NCBI GenBank assembly: GCA_023410475.1
Contig: JAEYPS010000017.1
Location: forward strand, 10,502 to 74,501
Length of the DNA: 64,000 bases
Source: Bacillota bacterium
GTDB lineage: Bacteria; Bacillota; Clostridia; Christensenellales; SZUA-584
Reading direction: 5' to 3'
Shown here piece by piece: positions 16,303-24,209 of the stretch. Made by a program: the position numbers and the translations under genes. A model generated the notes under the pieces. That model was not told the origin of the DNA and did no database searches. It saw only the letters and a program-made list of their open reading frames with translations. Within the stretch, counting starts at the first letter, position 1. Each line of letters opens with the position of its first letter.

Positions 16303-18372
16303 TCAGGCAGGCTCGAATTCTATCCTTGGAGGATAGACGCTCACTGCCGCCACGCGCACCCGCATCTCGTCGCCAAGGCTTATCTTTTGCCTTGTGCGCT
16401 CTCCTATGATACAATACAGCTTTTCGTTGTAAACATAGTAGTCGTCCTCAAGGGATGATAATGGTATCACACCCTCAACAGTGTTGTCAAGCTGCACAAA
16501 TATGGCGTTTTTAGTAACTCCGCTTACAACGCCGTCGTATTCTTCGCCTTCTCTTCCCCGCATAAATTCGGCCCGTTTCATGTCGTCCACCGCTCGCTCG
16601 GCCTCCATGGCAAGCCGCTCTCTTGTGCTCGACTGCCTCGATATCTCCTCTACCTTTGCTTCAAGCACGCAAAGCATTTTTTCCGTCAATTTTCCCGCGA
16701 GACCATATTTTATTATCCTGTGCACCTCAAGGTCGGGGTACCTTCTTATCGGCGACGTGAAATGGCAGTAGTATTTGAACGACAGCCCGAAATGGCCCTT
16801 GCACTCGGGCGAGTACTCCGCTTTTTTAAGCGATCGCAGCATTATCTGGTTGACTATATTCTCATGCGGCGTGCCTTTGATATCCTTCAATATGCCCTGC
16901 AGCACCTTCGGGTGGATATCCTCAACCTTGCCCTTTACCTTGCCGAAGTTGGAATAAAACGTAGTAAACGTCTTTATCTTTTCCTCGTCGGGCTGCTCGT
17001 GCACGCGGTATATGAACGGTATCTCGCGCCAGAAGTATTCCTCTGCCACCGTCATGTTGGCGGCGAGCATGAACTCCTCAATCAGCCTCTCTGCCTCTCC
17101 GCGCTCTCTTGGCCCTACGCCCGTTACGTTCCCGCACTCGTCGTACTCAAAAGCCGTTTCCTCGAGCTCAAAGTCTATGCTCCCCTTTCCTTCGCGCCTT
17201 TTGCGCAGCAGCAGCGCCAATTCGCGCATTTGCGACAGCTCTTCGCTTATATCGTCATATTTATTGAGCAAAACCCTATCGCCCGCAAAAATCGCGTTAA
17301 CGTCGGAATATGTCATCCTGTGTTTCGACTTTATGATGCTCTGCACGATTCTCGAGCCTCGGATCTTGCCTTGCTCGTCTATAGTCATTACGCACGACAG
17401 CGTCAGCCTGTCTTCCCCTTCGGTTAACGAGCATATACCGTTTGACAGGGCCTTTGGCAGCATGGGTATAACCCTGTCGGCAAGGTATATGCTTGTGCCG
17501 CGATGCAGTCCCTCCTTATCGAGCGCGCTTCCTTCTTTAACATAGTGCGCTACGTCAGCTATGTGCACTCCTAGCTCATACCCGCGCTCCAGCTTTTTTA
17601 TCGAGACTGCGTCGTCTAAGTCCTTGGCGTCAGCGCCGTCTATCGTAAATACGGTGAGCTTCCTAAAGTCTTCCCGGCCTTTTGCGCTCGGTTTTTCTTT
17701 GGAAAGCTTCTCGGCCTCCCTCTCAGCAGCCTCAGGAAAAGCCCCCGGAAGGTTGAACCTCTTCACGCAGCTGTCCACTTCCACTCTGCTGACTCCGGCC
17801 GCGCCTATCACCTCGACTATCTTTCCTTCGGCGCTTTTTTCTCCCTGTGCGCGTTTTTCTATCTCCACTACTACCTTCTGGCCGTTTTGCGCACAGCCGA
17901 GGCTCTTTTCGGGTATGTATATGTCCTCTGTCCTGTCGTCGTCGGGTATCACAAACTTGCCCGACAGCGTTCCCACTATCTGCTTGGTGCCGTTTTCTAA
18001 AATACTTATTACTTCACCTTCTCTTTTTCTGCCGTTCTCGGCGGAATACAGAAGCTTTACGACTACCATGTCACCGTTCATCGCTCCCATCTTCTTATCA
18101 GCGGGTATAAATATATCGCCACCGCTCTCAAGAAGGAACGCGAACCCCAGCCTTTTTACGTCCAGCTTGCCGGTATATTCTCCAAATTTGCCGGGAAGAT
18201 ACAACTTTCCTTTTTTGGATGAGAGTATCTTTCCTTCGTCTATAAGCTCTTTTACTGCCTCGCGTATCTCGGCCGGAGCGTACTCTTTCGCCATGCTCGC
18301 GGCAAGCTCTTCAAAATCCGCCTTCTTATTGTATGAAGAGAGCGTGCTCAGTATGTTTTCCTTTATGTTCAT
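16303..18372 (-). CDS. rnr: ribonuclease R
   Basis: The 689-residue product has an amino-terminal helix-turn-helix/cold-shock region (1-170), the RNB catalytic domain with TIDGADAKDLDDAVSI (acidic metal ligands, about 245-260), HYCHFTSPIRRYPDL, and a carboxy-terminal S1 domain (GVVSGVTKNAIFVQLDNTVEGVIPL). It is a processive 3'-5' exoribonuclease that also takes part in tmRNA-linked mRNA decay. It is somewhat shorter than the E. coli enzyme, as in other clostridia, lacking the long basic tail. The ATG has an AGGAGA box. It precedes smpB and ssrA. Confidence 0.96.
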   Translation of the reverse strand: MNIKENILSTLSSYNKKADFEELAASMAKEYAPAEIREAVKELIDEGKILSSKKGKLYLPGKFGEYTGKLDVKRLGFAFLLESGGDIFIPADKKMGAMNGDMVVVKLLYSAENGRKREGEVISILENGTKQIVGTLSGKFVIPDDDRTEDIYIPEKSLGCAQNGQKVVVEIEKRAQGEKSAEGKIVEVIGAAGVSRVEVDSCVKRFNLPGAFPEAAEREAEKLSKEKPSAKGREDFRKLTVFTIDGADAKDLDDAVSIKKLERGYELGVHIADVAHYVKEGSALDKEGLHRGTSIYLADRVIPMLPKALSNGICSLTEGEDRLTLSCVMTIDEQGKIRGSRIVQSIIKSKHRMTYSDVNAIFAGDRVLLNKYDDISEELSQMRELALLLRKRREGKGSIDFELEETAFEYDECGNVTGVGPRERGEAERLIEEFMLAANMTVAEEYFWREIPFIYRVHEQPDEEKIKTFTTFYSNFGKVKGKVEDIHPKVLQGILKDIKGTPHENIVNQIMLRSLKKAEYSPECKGHFGLSFKYYCHFTSPIRRYPDLEVHRIIKYGLAGKLTEKMLCVLEAKVEEISRQSSTRERLAMEAERAVDDMKRAEFMRGREGEEYDGVVSGVTKNAIFVQLDNTVEGVIPLSSLEDDYYVYNEKLYCIIGERTRQKISLGDEMRVRVAAVSVYPPRIEFEPA

Positions 18373-18427
18373 TCATTCTCCTAATCTGTTTTGATTTCCT
18401 TACTATTATCATTTGCATTCTTATCAA

Positions 18428-18461
18428 TAAAAAACGCCTTACCGTAAACTCGGAAAGGCGT
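18428..18461 (-). terminator. terminator after secG
   Basis: On the reverse strand ACGCCTT and AAGGCGT pair (18434-18440 with 18455-18461), with a CCG/CGG inner stem, followed by a run of T. It separates secG from rnr. Confidence 0.75.
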
Positions 18462-18507
18462 AATCGTCGTCTTTATCAGCCTGACAGCGTCACATCCGCG
18501 GATGCCT

Positions 18508-18846
18508 CTACGGCGTGACTTCCGGCATCTCAAGCGGCTCGGGCGTCGGGGAAACCACAGTCGTCGGCACTGCCGTTCCGCCGTCAGTCGTTCCGGGCAT
18601 AGCATAGACCTGTATAAGTACGAGCCCTATGGCAAGCGCCATTATGCCTACCGCAGAGATCTTCGTCAGTTTTTTCAGTGTCTTCTCATAGCCTTTTGCC
18701 TTGGACTTCCCAAGAAAAGTCTCGGCGCCTCCCGCTATATCGCCTGTAAGCCCAGCGCTCTTGCCCGATTGCAGCAGCACGACGGCCACAATAAACACCG
18801 AAAACAGACAAAGAAGTATCTCGATCACAAGTACCAGAATGTCCAT
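18508..18846 (-). CDS. secG: preprotein translocase subunit SecG
   Basis: The 112-residue product has two membrane helices (about 4-24 and 62-84) joined by the conserved loop VLLQSGKSAGLTGDIAGGAE with GKSKA, typical of SecG. The carboxy-terminal 25 residues are Thr/Pro/Val-rich, longer than in most SecG proteins. SecG assists SecYEG protein export. It lies upstream of rnr-smpB-ssrA, as in many Firmicutes, though a terminator intervenes. GGAGGTAGTA precedes the ATG. Confidence 0.93.
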   Translation of the reverse strand: MDILVLVIEILLCLFSVFIVAVVLLQSGKSAGLTGDIAGGAETFLGKSKAKGYEKTLKKLTKISAVGIMALAIGLVLIQVYAMPGTTDGGTAVPTTVVSPTPEPLEMPEVTP

Positions 18847-19014
18847 TACTACCTCCTAAAATCTACAGCAGACGTATTCTAACATGACCGCCATCAAAAA
18901 TCAAGAAGAATCTCGCATATATGCTAGGTTTGCGCTCAGACCAGATATATGCGGCGCTGTCATACTCTATTAATTATTAAAGTAGTTACGATAAAAGATA
19001 ATCTGTTTTTTTTA

Positions 19015-19287
19015 TTAAAGTATAAGCTTCAGCAAAAAAAGAAGGATTATGCCGGGAAGTCCGAAATATCCGGCTATAAGTGCGCTGAGAGGGTTTATAG
19101 CTATGTTGACCGAAAAAACGCCGCCAACGAGGTTTATCAGCAGCAGCGTAAGCCCGCCTAATATTCCGTTTATAATGAGCTTCAGCAAAACTTTTAAGGG
19201 GGCGAGCAGCAGCCAGCCGGTGAAGTACAGCAATACGAGGCCCACCGCAAAAAACAGTATTACCTGAAAGTCTATTCCAAGCCCCAT
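19015..19287 (-). CDS. bofA: BofA family pro-sigma-K processing inhibitor
   Basis: This 90-residue membrane protein has three hydrophobic stretches and the family ending NPLSALIAGYFGLPGIILLFLL; the middle has LLLINLVGGVFSVNIAINP. BofA holds the SpoIVFB protease inactive in the mother cell until the sigma-K checkpoint. The frame is short but intact. It stands alone; the 168 bases upstream of secG on its other side show nothing recognisable. Confidence 0.88.
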   Translation of the reverse strand: MGLGIDFQVILFFAVGLVLLYFTGWLLLAPLKVLLKLIINGILGGLTLLLINLVGGVFSVNIAINPLSALIAGYFGLPGIILLFLLKLIL

Positions 19288-19379
19288 ATAAGCGCCCCCT
19301 TAATGACATACTTTTAATCCCGTATAATACTATGCCGGGTCAAAATATTGTATGACGGAGGCTGCGGATGCACGAAGCG

Positions 19380-19413
19380 AAAAAGCGGCCTTAGCTCATT
19401 AGCTAAAGGCCGC
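19380..19413 (-). terminator. terminator after fba
   Basis: GCGGCCTTAGCT (19385-19396) pairs with AGCTAAAGGCCGC (19401-19413) with one bulge and is followed on the reverse strand by a T-run. Confidence 0.75.
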
Positions 19414-19454
19414 AACCTATCATATATTATGTCTACTGCCGGCAGCTCTTGGTC

Positions 19455-20384
19455 TTAAGCTTTGCCGTCGCATCCCAATACGTTGACTATCTTATTTCTG
19501 ACAAGCTCTTTTATAGCGGCTCTCGCGGGCTTTAAGTACTGACGCGGGTCGAAATCGGAAGGATGCTCCGCAAAGTGCTGCCTGATCATCGCCGTCATCG
19601 CAAGGCGCAGGTCGGAATCGATATTTATCTTGCATACGGCGCTCTTTGCTGCGCGGCGCAGCATCTCCTCGGGGACTCCCATGGCGCCCGGCATGTTGCC
19701 GCCGTATTTGTTGATGATGTCAACAAATTCGGGTATGACCGACGAAGCGCCGTGAAGCACTATCGGGAAGCCCGGAAGACGCCTTTGCACCTCTTCAAGT
19801 ATGTCGAACCTAAGCTTGGCCTCTCCCTTAAACTTGAACGCGCCGTGGCTTGTGCCTATTGCGATAGCGAGAGAGTCGACGCCCGTTCTCGAAACGAACT
19901 CTTCTACTTCTTCGGGCCTCGTGTACGAAGCGTCCTCCGCCGAGACCTTTATATCGTCCTCAACGCCTTCAAGACGCCCAAGCTCGCCCTCAACAACTAC
20001 TCCCTTAGAGTGTGCGTATTCAACGACCTTTTTGGTAAGCGCGATATTGTCTTCGAACGAATGATGCGAACCGTCTATCATAACGGACGTAAAGCCGCTG
20101 TCAACGCAGTCCTTACACGTCTCGAACGTATCGCCGTGGTCAAGATGCAGGCAGATGGGCAGGCCGGTATCCTCAAGCGCCGCCTCTACGAGCTTTCTTA
20201 AGTAAATGGGGTTGGCATATGCGCGCGCTCCCTTTGAAACCTGAAGTATCAGGGGAGCGCCGAGCTCTTTCGCGGCCTCTGTTATACCCTGCACTATCTC
20301 CATGTTGTTGACGTTGAACGCGCCTATCGCGTATCCCCCGTCATAAGCCTTTTTAAACATTTCCGTCGATGTTACCAGTGGCAT
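19455..20384 (-). CDS. fba: class II fructose-1,6-bisphosphate aldolase
   Basis: The 309-residue length is typical. Zinc and substrate motifs are present: HLDHGD (80-85), DGSHHSFEDNI, VEGELGRLEG, IAIGTSHGAFKF and VLHGASS. It cleaves fructose bisphosphate to dihydroxyacetone phosphate and glyceraldehyde phosphate in glycolysis. It is monocistronic, closed by its own terminator, and divergent from the DUF3842 gene. Confidence 0.97.
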   Translation of the reverse strand: MPLVTSTEMFKKAYDGGYAIGAFNVNNMEIVQGITEAAKELGAPLILQVSKGARAYANPIYLRKLVEAALEDTGLPICLHLDHGDTFETCKDCVDSGFTSVMIDGSHHSFEDNIALTKKVVEYAHSKGVVVEGELGRLEGVEDDIKVSAEDASYTRPEEVEEFVSRTGVDSLAIAIGTSHGAFKFKGEAKLRFDILEEVQRRLPGFPIVLHGASSVIPEFVDIINKYGGNMPGAMGVPEEMLRRAAKSAVCKINIDSDLRLAMTAMIRQHFAEHPSDFDPRQYLKPARAAIKELVRNKIVNVLGCDGKA

Positions 20385-20497
20385 GATTTGTCCTCCTTGT
20401 ATATAAATAATATAAACCTTCTTGTGGAAAATTATATATCATATTATCCGCTATTAAAAGAAAAATTTCAGCTTTTATGCAGCAAAAACGCTTTTTC

Positions 20498-20527
20498 TTG
20501 CCCGAAACTCGCCTTTTATTGTATAAT
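20498..20527 (+). promoter_or_regulatory. putative sigma-A promoter of DUF3842 gene
   Basis: TTGCCC (20498-20503), an 18-base spacer and TATAAT (20522-20527) lie just ahead of the GGAGGAG box. The transcript leader would be very short. Confidence 0.5.
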
Positions 20528-20543
20528 CAGGCAGGAGGAGCAT

Positions 20544-20951
20544 ATGATAAACATCTGCGTTGTTGACGCTCAGGGCGGAGGCCTCGGGGCGTCTATAGTG
20601 AAGACACTGTCCGAAAAATACGGCGCGCGCGTTAATATCATCGCGCTCGGGACAAACGCTATCGCGACCGCATCCATGAACAAAAGCGGGGCTTCGTGCT
20701 GCGCCACGGGAGAAAACGCCGTCTGTTTTAATGTGCGCGGCGCCGATGTCATAATAGGTGGCATAGGCATCATTGCGGCAAGCGGCATGATGGGCGAAAT
20801 AACACCCAAAATGGCGAGGGCGATAGCCGAAAGCGGCGCAAAAAAGATACTTATACCTATAAACAAATGCAATATAATGATCCCGGGGGTCAGCCTTGGA
20901 GTGAAAGAGCTTATAGACATGGCGACGGACGAAATCGCCTCGATGCTATAA
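20544..20951 (+). CDS. DUF3842 family protein
   Basis: The product has 135 residues from the chosen start, with a Rossmann-like beginning (MINICVVDAQGGGLGASIV) and glycine-rich motifs GADVIIGGIGIIAASGMMGE and PINKCNIMIPG. This matches DUF3842, a clostridial family of unknown function that may bind a nucleotide. The frame is open back to 20388, but the ATG at 20544 has a strong GCAGGAGGAG box and a promoter just upstream, so the longer form is unlikely. Its stop overlaps the convergent gene by six bases. Confidence 0.88.
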   Translation: MINICVVDAQGGGLGASIVKTLSEKYGARVNIIALGTNAIATASMNKSGASCCATGENAVCFNVRGADVIIGGIGIIAASGMMGEITPKMARAIAESGAKKILIPINKCNIMIPGVSLGVKELIDMATDEIASML

Positions 20952-21737
20952 CCCTCTTATTACCGTCTTTTTGAGTATCTCATTATCGCAGCTTTCTATT
21001 ACACCCTTATCCGGGGCGATAACGTACAGCATCACCGTGCACCCGTATTCCTCAAAGTATTTGGCGTATACCCTGCCGTACATATCAACTTCGGCAAAGT
21101 CTTCGTCTGCCTTTGCCATTGGCCTGCCGTACTGAAGGTATGGCTGCTTGTAGCCCTTGTAATTGTGTGCGCACCCGTTCGCGGTTATCGCTGCGTCTAT
21201 TCTCGTCCATCCCCCGCTGCCCGCTATATCAGCGTTCTTTTTTATTACAAAGTCATCTGCGGCAAATACAGGGTCATCGCAGCCAAACGCGCGCATAACG
21301 AGCACGGTGTAATCGAACTCAACCGCCGCCGATACGTTGTAAACATCCATATCGGCCTCTGAAAATCCGAACATGCCCTCGCGCTGTTTTACTGCGTAAG
21401 CGCCGTAGAACGACGAGTATCTGTCGCTCCCCCGGTCGTAGATGGACGATGTCCTTGTCCACGCGTCGAACGCCCCGAAGTTATACATGATAGACATATC
21501 AGCGTCTATACCCGACCATTCGCGAAACCCCCCGGCGTTGAACGTCATAACGAAAGGATACCACCCTTCGCCCGAGGGCATGTCTATCGCAAAGCCGCTC
21601 TTCTTCATAACGCTCTGCCCGCTCTGCTGCGCGGAATATACGCTCATTACAAGAAAGCTCCTCAACGGGTAGAAAAACCAGAATACAGGCAGTGCTATTA
21701 TTATCAATATCGATATTGTTATGACCAGTTTTTTCAT
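20946..21737 (-). CDS. membrane-anchored protein of unknown function
   Basis: The product (263 residues) starts with MKKLVITISILIIIALPVFW, a signal-anchor helix, followed by an extracytoplasmic domain of mixed strands rich in Tyr, Phe, Asp and Gly. No lipobox or known domain is visible. An in-frame TTG six codons earlier (21755) is possible; neither start has a strong ribosome binding site. It is convergent with the DUF3842 gene and divergent from mnmA. I do not recognise the family. Confidence 0.7.
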   Translation of the reverse strand: MKKLVITISILIIIALPVFWFFYPLRSFLVMSVYSAQQSGQSVMKKSGFAIDMPSGEGWYPFVMTFNAGGFREWSGIDADMSIMYNFGAFDAWTRTSSIYDRGSDRYSSFYGAYAVKQREGMFGFSEADMDVYNVSAAVEFDYTVLVMRAFGCDDPVFAADDFVIKKNADIAGSGGWTRIDAAITANGCAHNYKGYKQPYLQYGRPMAKADEDFAEVDMYGRVYAKYFEEYGCTVMLYVIAPDKGVIESCDNEILKKTVIRGL

Positions 21738-21786
21738 GCCGCAAGTATACCACAAAGGCGTGAGCGCTTTAAATACCCGTGTACGC

Positions 21787-21815
21787 TTGAAATGGCAAAT
21801 TTATAAACGTATAAT
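21787..21815 (+). promoter_or_regulatory. putative sigma-A promoter of mnmA
   Basis: TTGAAA (21787-21792), a 17-base spacer and TATAAT (21810-21815) lie 20 bases before the GTG start. Confidence 0.65.
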
Positions 21816-21835
21816 AGCTTAAACGGAGGATAATC

Positions 21836-22915
21836 GTGAGAGAGAACAAAAAAACGCGCGTTGTATGCGGCATGTCGGGCGGAGTGGATTCGGCGGTCGC
21901 GGCGCACCTTTTAAAAGAGCAGGGGTACGACGTTCTCGGCGTGTTCATGAAGAACTGGCAGGACGACGGTGAGGGCTGCAGCGCCGCCGCCGACTTCGAG
22001 GATGTAAAAAGCGTCTGCGCGGCGCTCGATATACCGTACTACACGGTCAACTTCGAGAAGGAATACTATGAGCGGGTATTCTCGTATTTTCTTGAGGAGT
22101 ATAAAAAAGGCCGCACCCCCAATCCCGACGTTATGTGCAACTCCGAGATAAAGTTCGCGGCGTTTTTGGACTACGCGGTCAAGCTCGGCGCAGGGAAACT
22201 CGCCACCGGCCACTACGCGCGCACAGGCGCAGAGTACGGCACGAGGCTCATAAAGGGCGCCGACACAGGTAAAGACCAGACGTACTTCCTCTGCATGCTG
22301 TCAAAGGCGCAGATAGAAAACGCCATGTTTCCTGTAGGCGGGCTGCAGAAGAGCGAGGTACGGCGCATAGCCTCGGCGCTGGGGCTTTCCGTCGCGCAGA
22401 AAAAGGACTCCACAGGAATATGCTTTATAGGCGAGCGCAAGTTCCGCGAATTCCTTAAGGGCTTCCTGCCCGCTCAGCCGGGTGACATCAAGACCCCCGA
22501 AGGAAAGACCGTGGGCACTCATCAGGGAGTGATGTACTACACGCTCGGGCAACGGCGCGGCCTCGGCATAGGCGGGCGCACGGACAGCTCAGGTGAGCGG
22601 TGGTTCGTTGTGAGCAAGGACGTACAAAACAACATACTCTACGTGCAGCAGGGCGAAACGGACGCGCTTTATTCAAAAGCGCTGCTCGCCACAGGCATGA
22701 ATTACATAAACGGGCGGCCCGAGGGGGATTTCGAGTGCTTCGCTAAGTTCCGCTACCGTCAGGATGACCAGAGCGTGCGCGTGTCTTCACGCGGCGCGGG
22801 CGAGTTTATAGAGTTCGAGAAGCGTCAGCGCGCCGTAACGCCCGGACAATACGCGGTGATCTATATTGGCGACGAGTGCATCGGCGGAGGCGTCATTGAC
22901 GAGGTATATTATTAG
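21836..22915 (+). CDS. mnmA: tRNA-specific 2-thiouridylase
   Basis: The 359-residue enzyme has the ATP pyrophosphatase loop SGGVDS (14-19) and the two catalytic cysteines, Cys101 in NPDVMCN and Cys196 in STGICFIGER. It thiolates uridine 34 of Lys, Glu and Gln tRNAs using persulfide sulfur. The start is GTG, with CGGAGGATAATC upstream and a good promoter. The NUDIX gene follows after nine bases, so both are probably one transcript. Confidence 0.97.
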   Translation: MRENKKTRVVCGMSGGVDSAVAAHLLKEQGYDVLGVFMKNWQDDGEGCSAAADFEDVKSVCAALDIPYYTVNFEKEYYERVFSYFLEEYKKGRTPNPDVMCNSEIKFAAFLDYAVKLGAGKLATGHYARTGAEYGTRLIKGADTGKDQTYFLCMLSKAQIENAMFPVGGLQKSEVRRIASALGLSVAQKKDSTGICFIGERKFREFLKGFLPAQPGDIKTPEGKTVGTHQGVMYYTLGQRRGLGIGGRTDSSGERWFVVSKDVQNNILYVQQGETDALYSKALLATGMNYINGRPEGDFECFAKFRYRQDDQSVRVSSRGAGEFIEFEKRQRAVTPGQYAVIYIGDECIGGGVIDEVYY

Positions 22916-22924
22916 GAGGCAGGC

Positions 22925-23608
22925 ATGGCTTATATCCCTTCATCAGAGGAAGAAGCAAAGTTTTTAAGAGAGTTTGACCCGTCGAAATACAAAAGCCCGG
23001 CTGTGGCAGCCGATACGGCGCTGTTCGCGCTGGACGGAAGCGCAATAAAGCTGCTGCTCATTAAGCGCGGCGGCTACCCGTATAAGGGCATGTGGGCGCT
23101 GCCGGGAGGGTTCGTCGATATAGACGAGGATATACAGGCGAGCGCAGCAAGAGAGCTGTTTGAAGAAGCCGGAATTTCGGGCCTTTACCTTGAGCAGGCG
23201 TTCGTATGGGGCAGGCCGGACAGGGACCCGCGCCAGAGGGTGATCACGGTCAGTTATATAGCGCTCGCTGAGTTTTCAAGCATAAACCCAAAGGCGGGCG
23301 ACGACGCTGCCGAAGCTGCGTGGTTCGAGATAAAGCACTATAAACGCTATGAGAAAAACGGTTTTACATACACGGAATACACGCTTGAAGGCCCCGAGAC
23401 GCTGCGCCCCGCCGTCAGATACCCGAATGGGCGCATACAGCAGATAACGCCGGTTGTGAGCGGCGGGCTCGCGTTCGACCATGCGGAGTCGATAGTTTAT
23501 TCGTTTGAGCTTCTAAAACAAAAAGTGCGGGAAGGGCATTTTCTTGATTCCTCGCTGGATGACGAGGCTTCAAGAGAGCGTTCGAGAAACGCTGTTCTCA
23601 GCCTCTAA
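22925..23608 (+). CDS. NUDIX hydrolase (NrtR/YjhB-like with C-terminal extension)
   Basis: The 227-residue protein carries the complete NUDIX box at about 62-84 (GGFVDIDEDIQASAAREL followed by FEEAGI), which binds the catalytic metal. The region before it (LLLIKRGGYPYKGMWALPGG) fits ADP-ribose or nucleoside diphosphate hydrolases. The tail (about 165-227) contains a helical segment (FDHAESIVYSFELLKQKV) seen in NUDIX proteins linked to NAD metabolism. AGGAGG precedes the ATG. It shares a transcript with mnmA. The substrate is not certain. Confidence 0.88.
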   Translation: MAYIPSSEEEAKFLREFDPSKYKSPAVAADTALFALDGSAIKLLLIKRGGYPYKGMWALPGGFVDIDEDIQASAARELFEEAGISGLYLEQAFVWGRPDRDPRQRVITVSYIALAEFSSINPKAGDDAAEAAWFEIKHYKRYEKNGFTYTEYTLEGPETLRPAVRYPNGRIQQITPVVSGGLAFDHAESIVYSFELLKQKVREGHFLDSSLDDEASRERSRNAVLSL

Positions 23609-23700
23609 TCATCTTTCCTTCTTATCACAAACAGCAGCGCGTTATATATTGCCGCGCATACCAAAAGCCCCGCTATGCATAAAGCGGCAACTTGAACTAA
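23605..23700 (-). pseudogene. remnant of an ABC permease 3' end
   Basis: Reverse-strand codons here read LVQVAALCIAGLLVCAAIYN and then ALLFVIRRKDD before TAG. This closely matches the last 30 residues of the permease at 24210-25328 (PLVCIAGLALCAVVYSALPF, LIRRKEK), also at the nucleotide level. No upstream part of such a gene is present here. It is a duplicated or left-behind gene end, and it overlaps the NUDIX stop codon and the tail of the next small membrane ORF in another frame. Confidence 0.6.
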
Positions 23701-23989
23701 CTATGTGAGGATTTACACACTGTTTTTTAATAGCTACAATACTTTTAACAATTATACATACATATATCGCATAGTTCGCCCAAGTCAAAATGTCCATAGC
23801 CAGTCTAATTTGATCAAGACTACGGAATAATGTAAGAGATTGAAACAAAGCAATATACAGTAAGCGAATAACAAGAGCAATTAAAGCGAGTAAAACCATA
23901 AAAAATGGCGCTGTCTTCTTAAATTTAGATACAAGCAAATATATTATTGTTCCTATTATCATTAGTGAAGCAATAATGGCATTTATCAT
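23642..23989 (-). CDS. small membrane protein with chimeric C-terminus
   Basis: From the ATG at 23989, which has a GGGGGAGG box, the 115-residue product has three membrane helices (MINAIIASLMIIGTIIYLL, FFMVLLALIALVIRLLYIAL and WANYAIYVCIIVKSIVAI). The last about 19 residues (from SSSCRF) are an out-of-frame reading of the permease-end remnant, so the native carboxy terminus was probably lost when the sequences were joined near 23700. The frame extends upstream to 24034, but that part has no ribosome binding site. Function unknown. Confidence 0.5.
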   Translation of the reverse strand: MINAIIASLMIIGTIIYLLVSKFKKTAPFFMVLLALIALVIRLLYIALFQSLTLFRSLDQIRLAMDILTWANYAIYVCIIVKSIVAIKKQCVNPHIVSSSCRFMHSGAFGMRGNI

Positions 23990-24117
23990 TTTTCCTCCCC
24001 CATTGTCCTTATCAGGAATATCATAGATATGCAAAGAGCTGCAACCGATAAGAGAAAAAGTGCCGAGTTAATAACATCATATATAAAAAAGGAGCTTCGA
24101 TAGACGCTCTCTATCAT
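23986..24117 (-). pseudogene. fragment of a membrane protein, ATGA-coupled to next ORF
   Basis: From ATG 24117 the frame reads MIESVYRSSFFIYDVINSAL and then a hydrophobic helix (FLLSVAALCISMIFLIRTMG) ending EEK. Its TGA overlaps the ATG of the following membrane ORF. Upstream, a second frame (FGFLIFSGLYFPF) joins it only across an A-rich run near 24150, so the amino-terminal part seems frameshifted. It is probably a decayed membrane gene with a once-coupled partner. Confidence 0.35.
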
Positions 24118-24209
24118 CCAGTAACATAATAAAATAATTCCTGCTGCTTTTTTCTTTGTTATCAAATGGAAAGTATAATCCCGAAAATATTAAAAACCCA
24201 AATATTAGT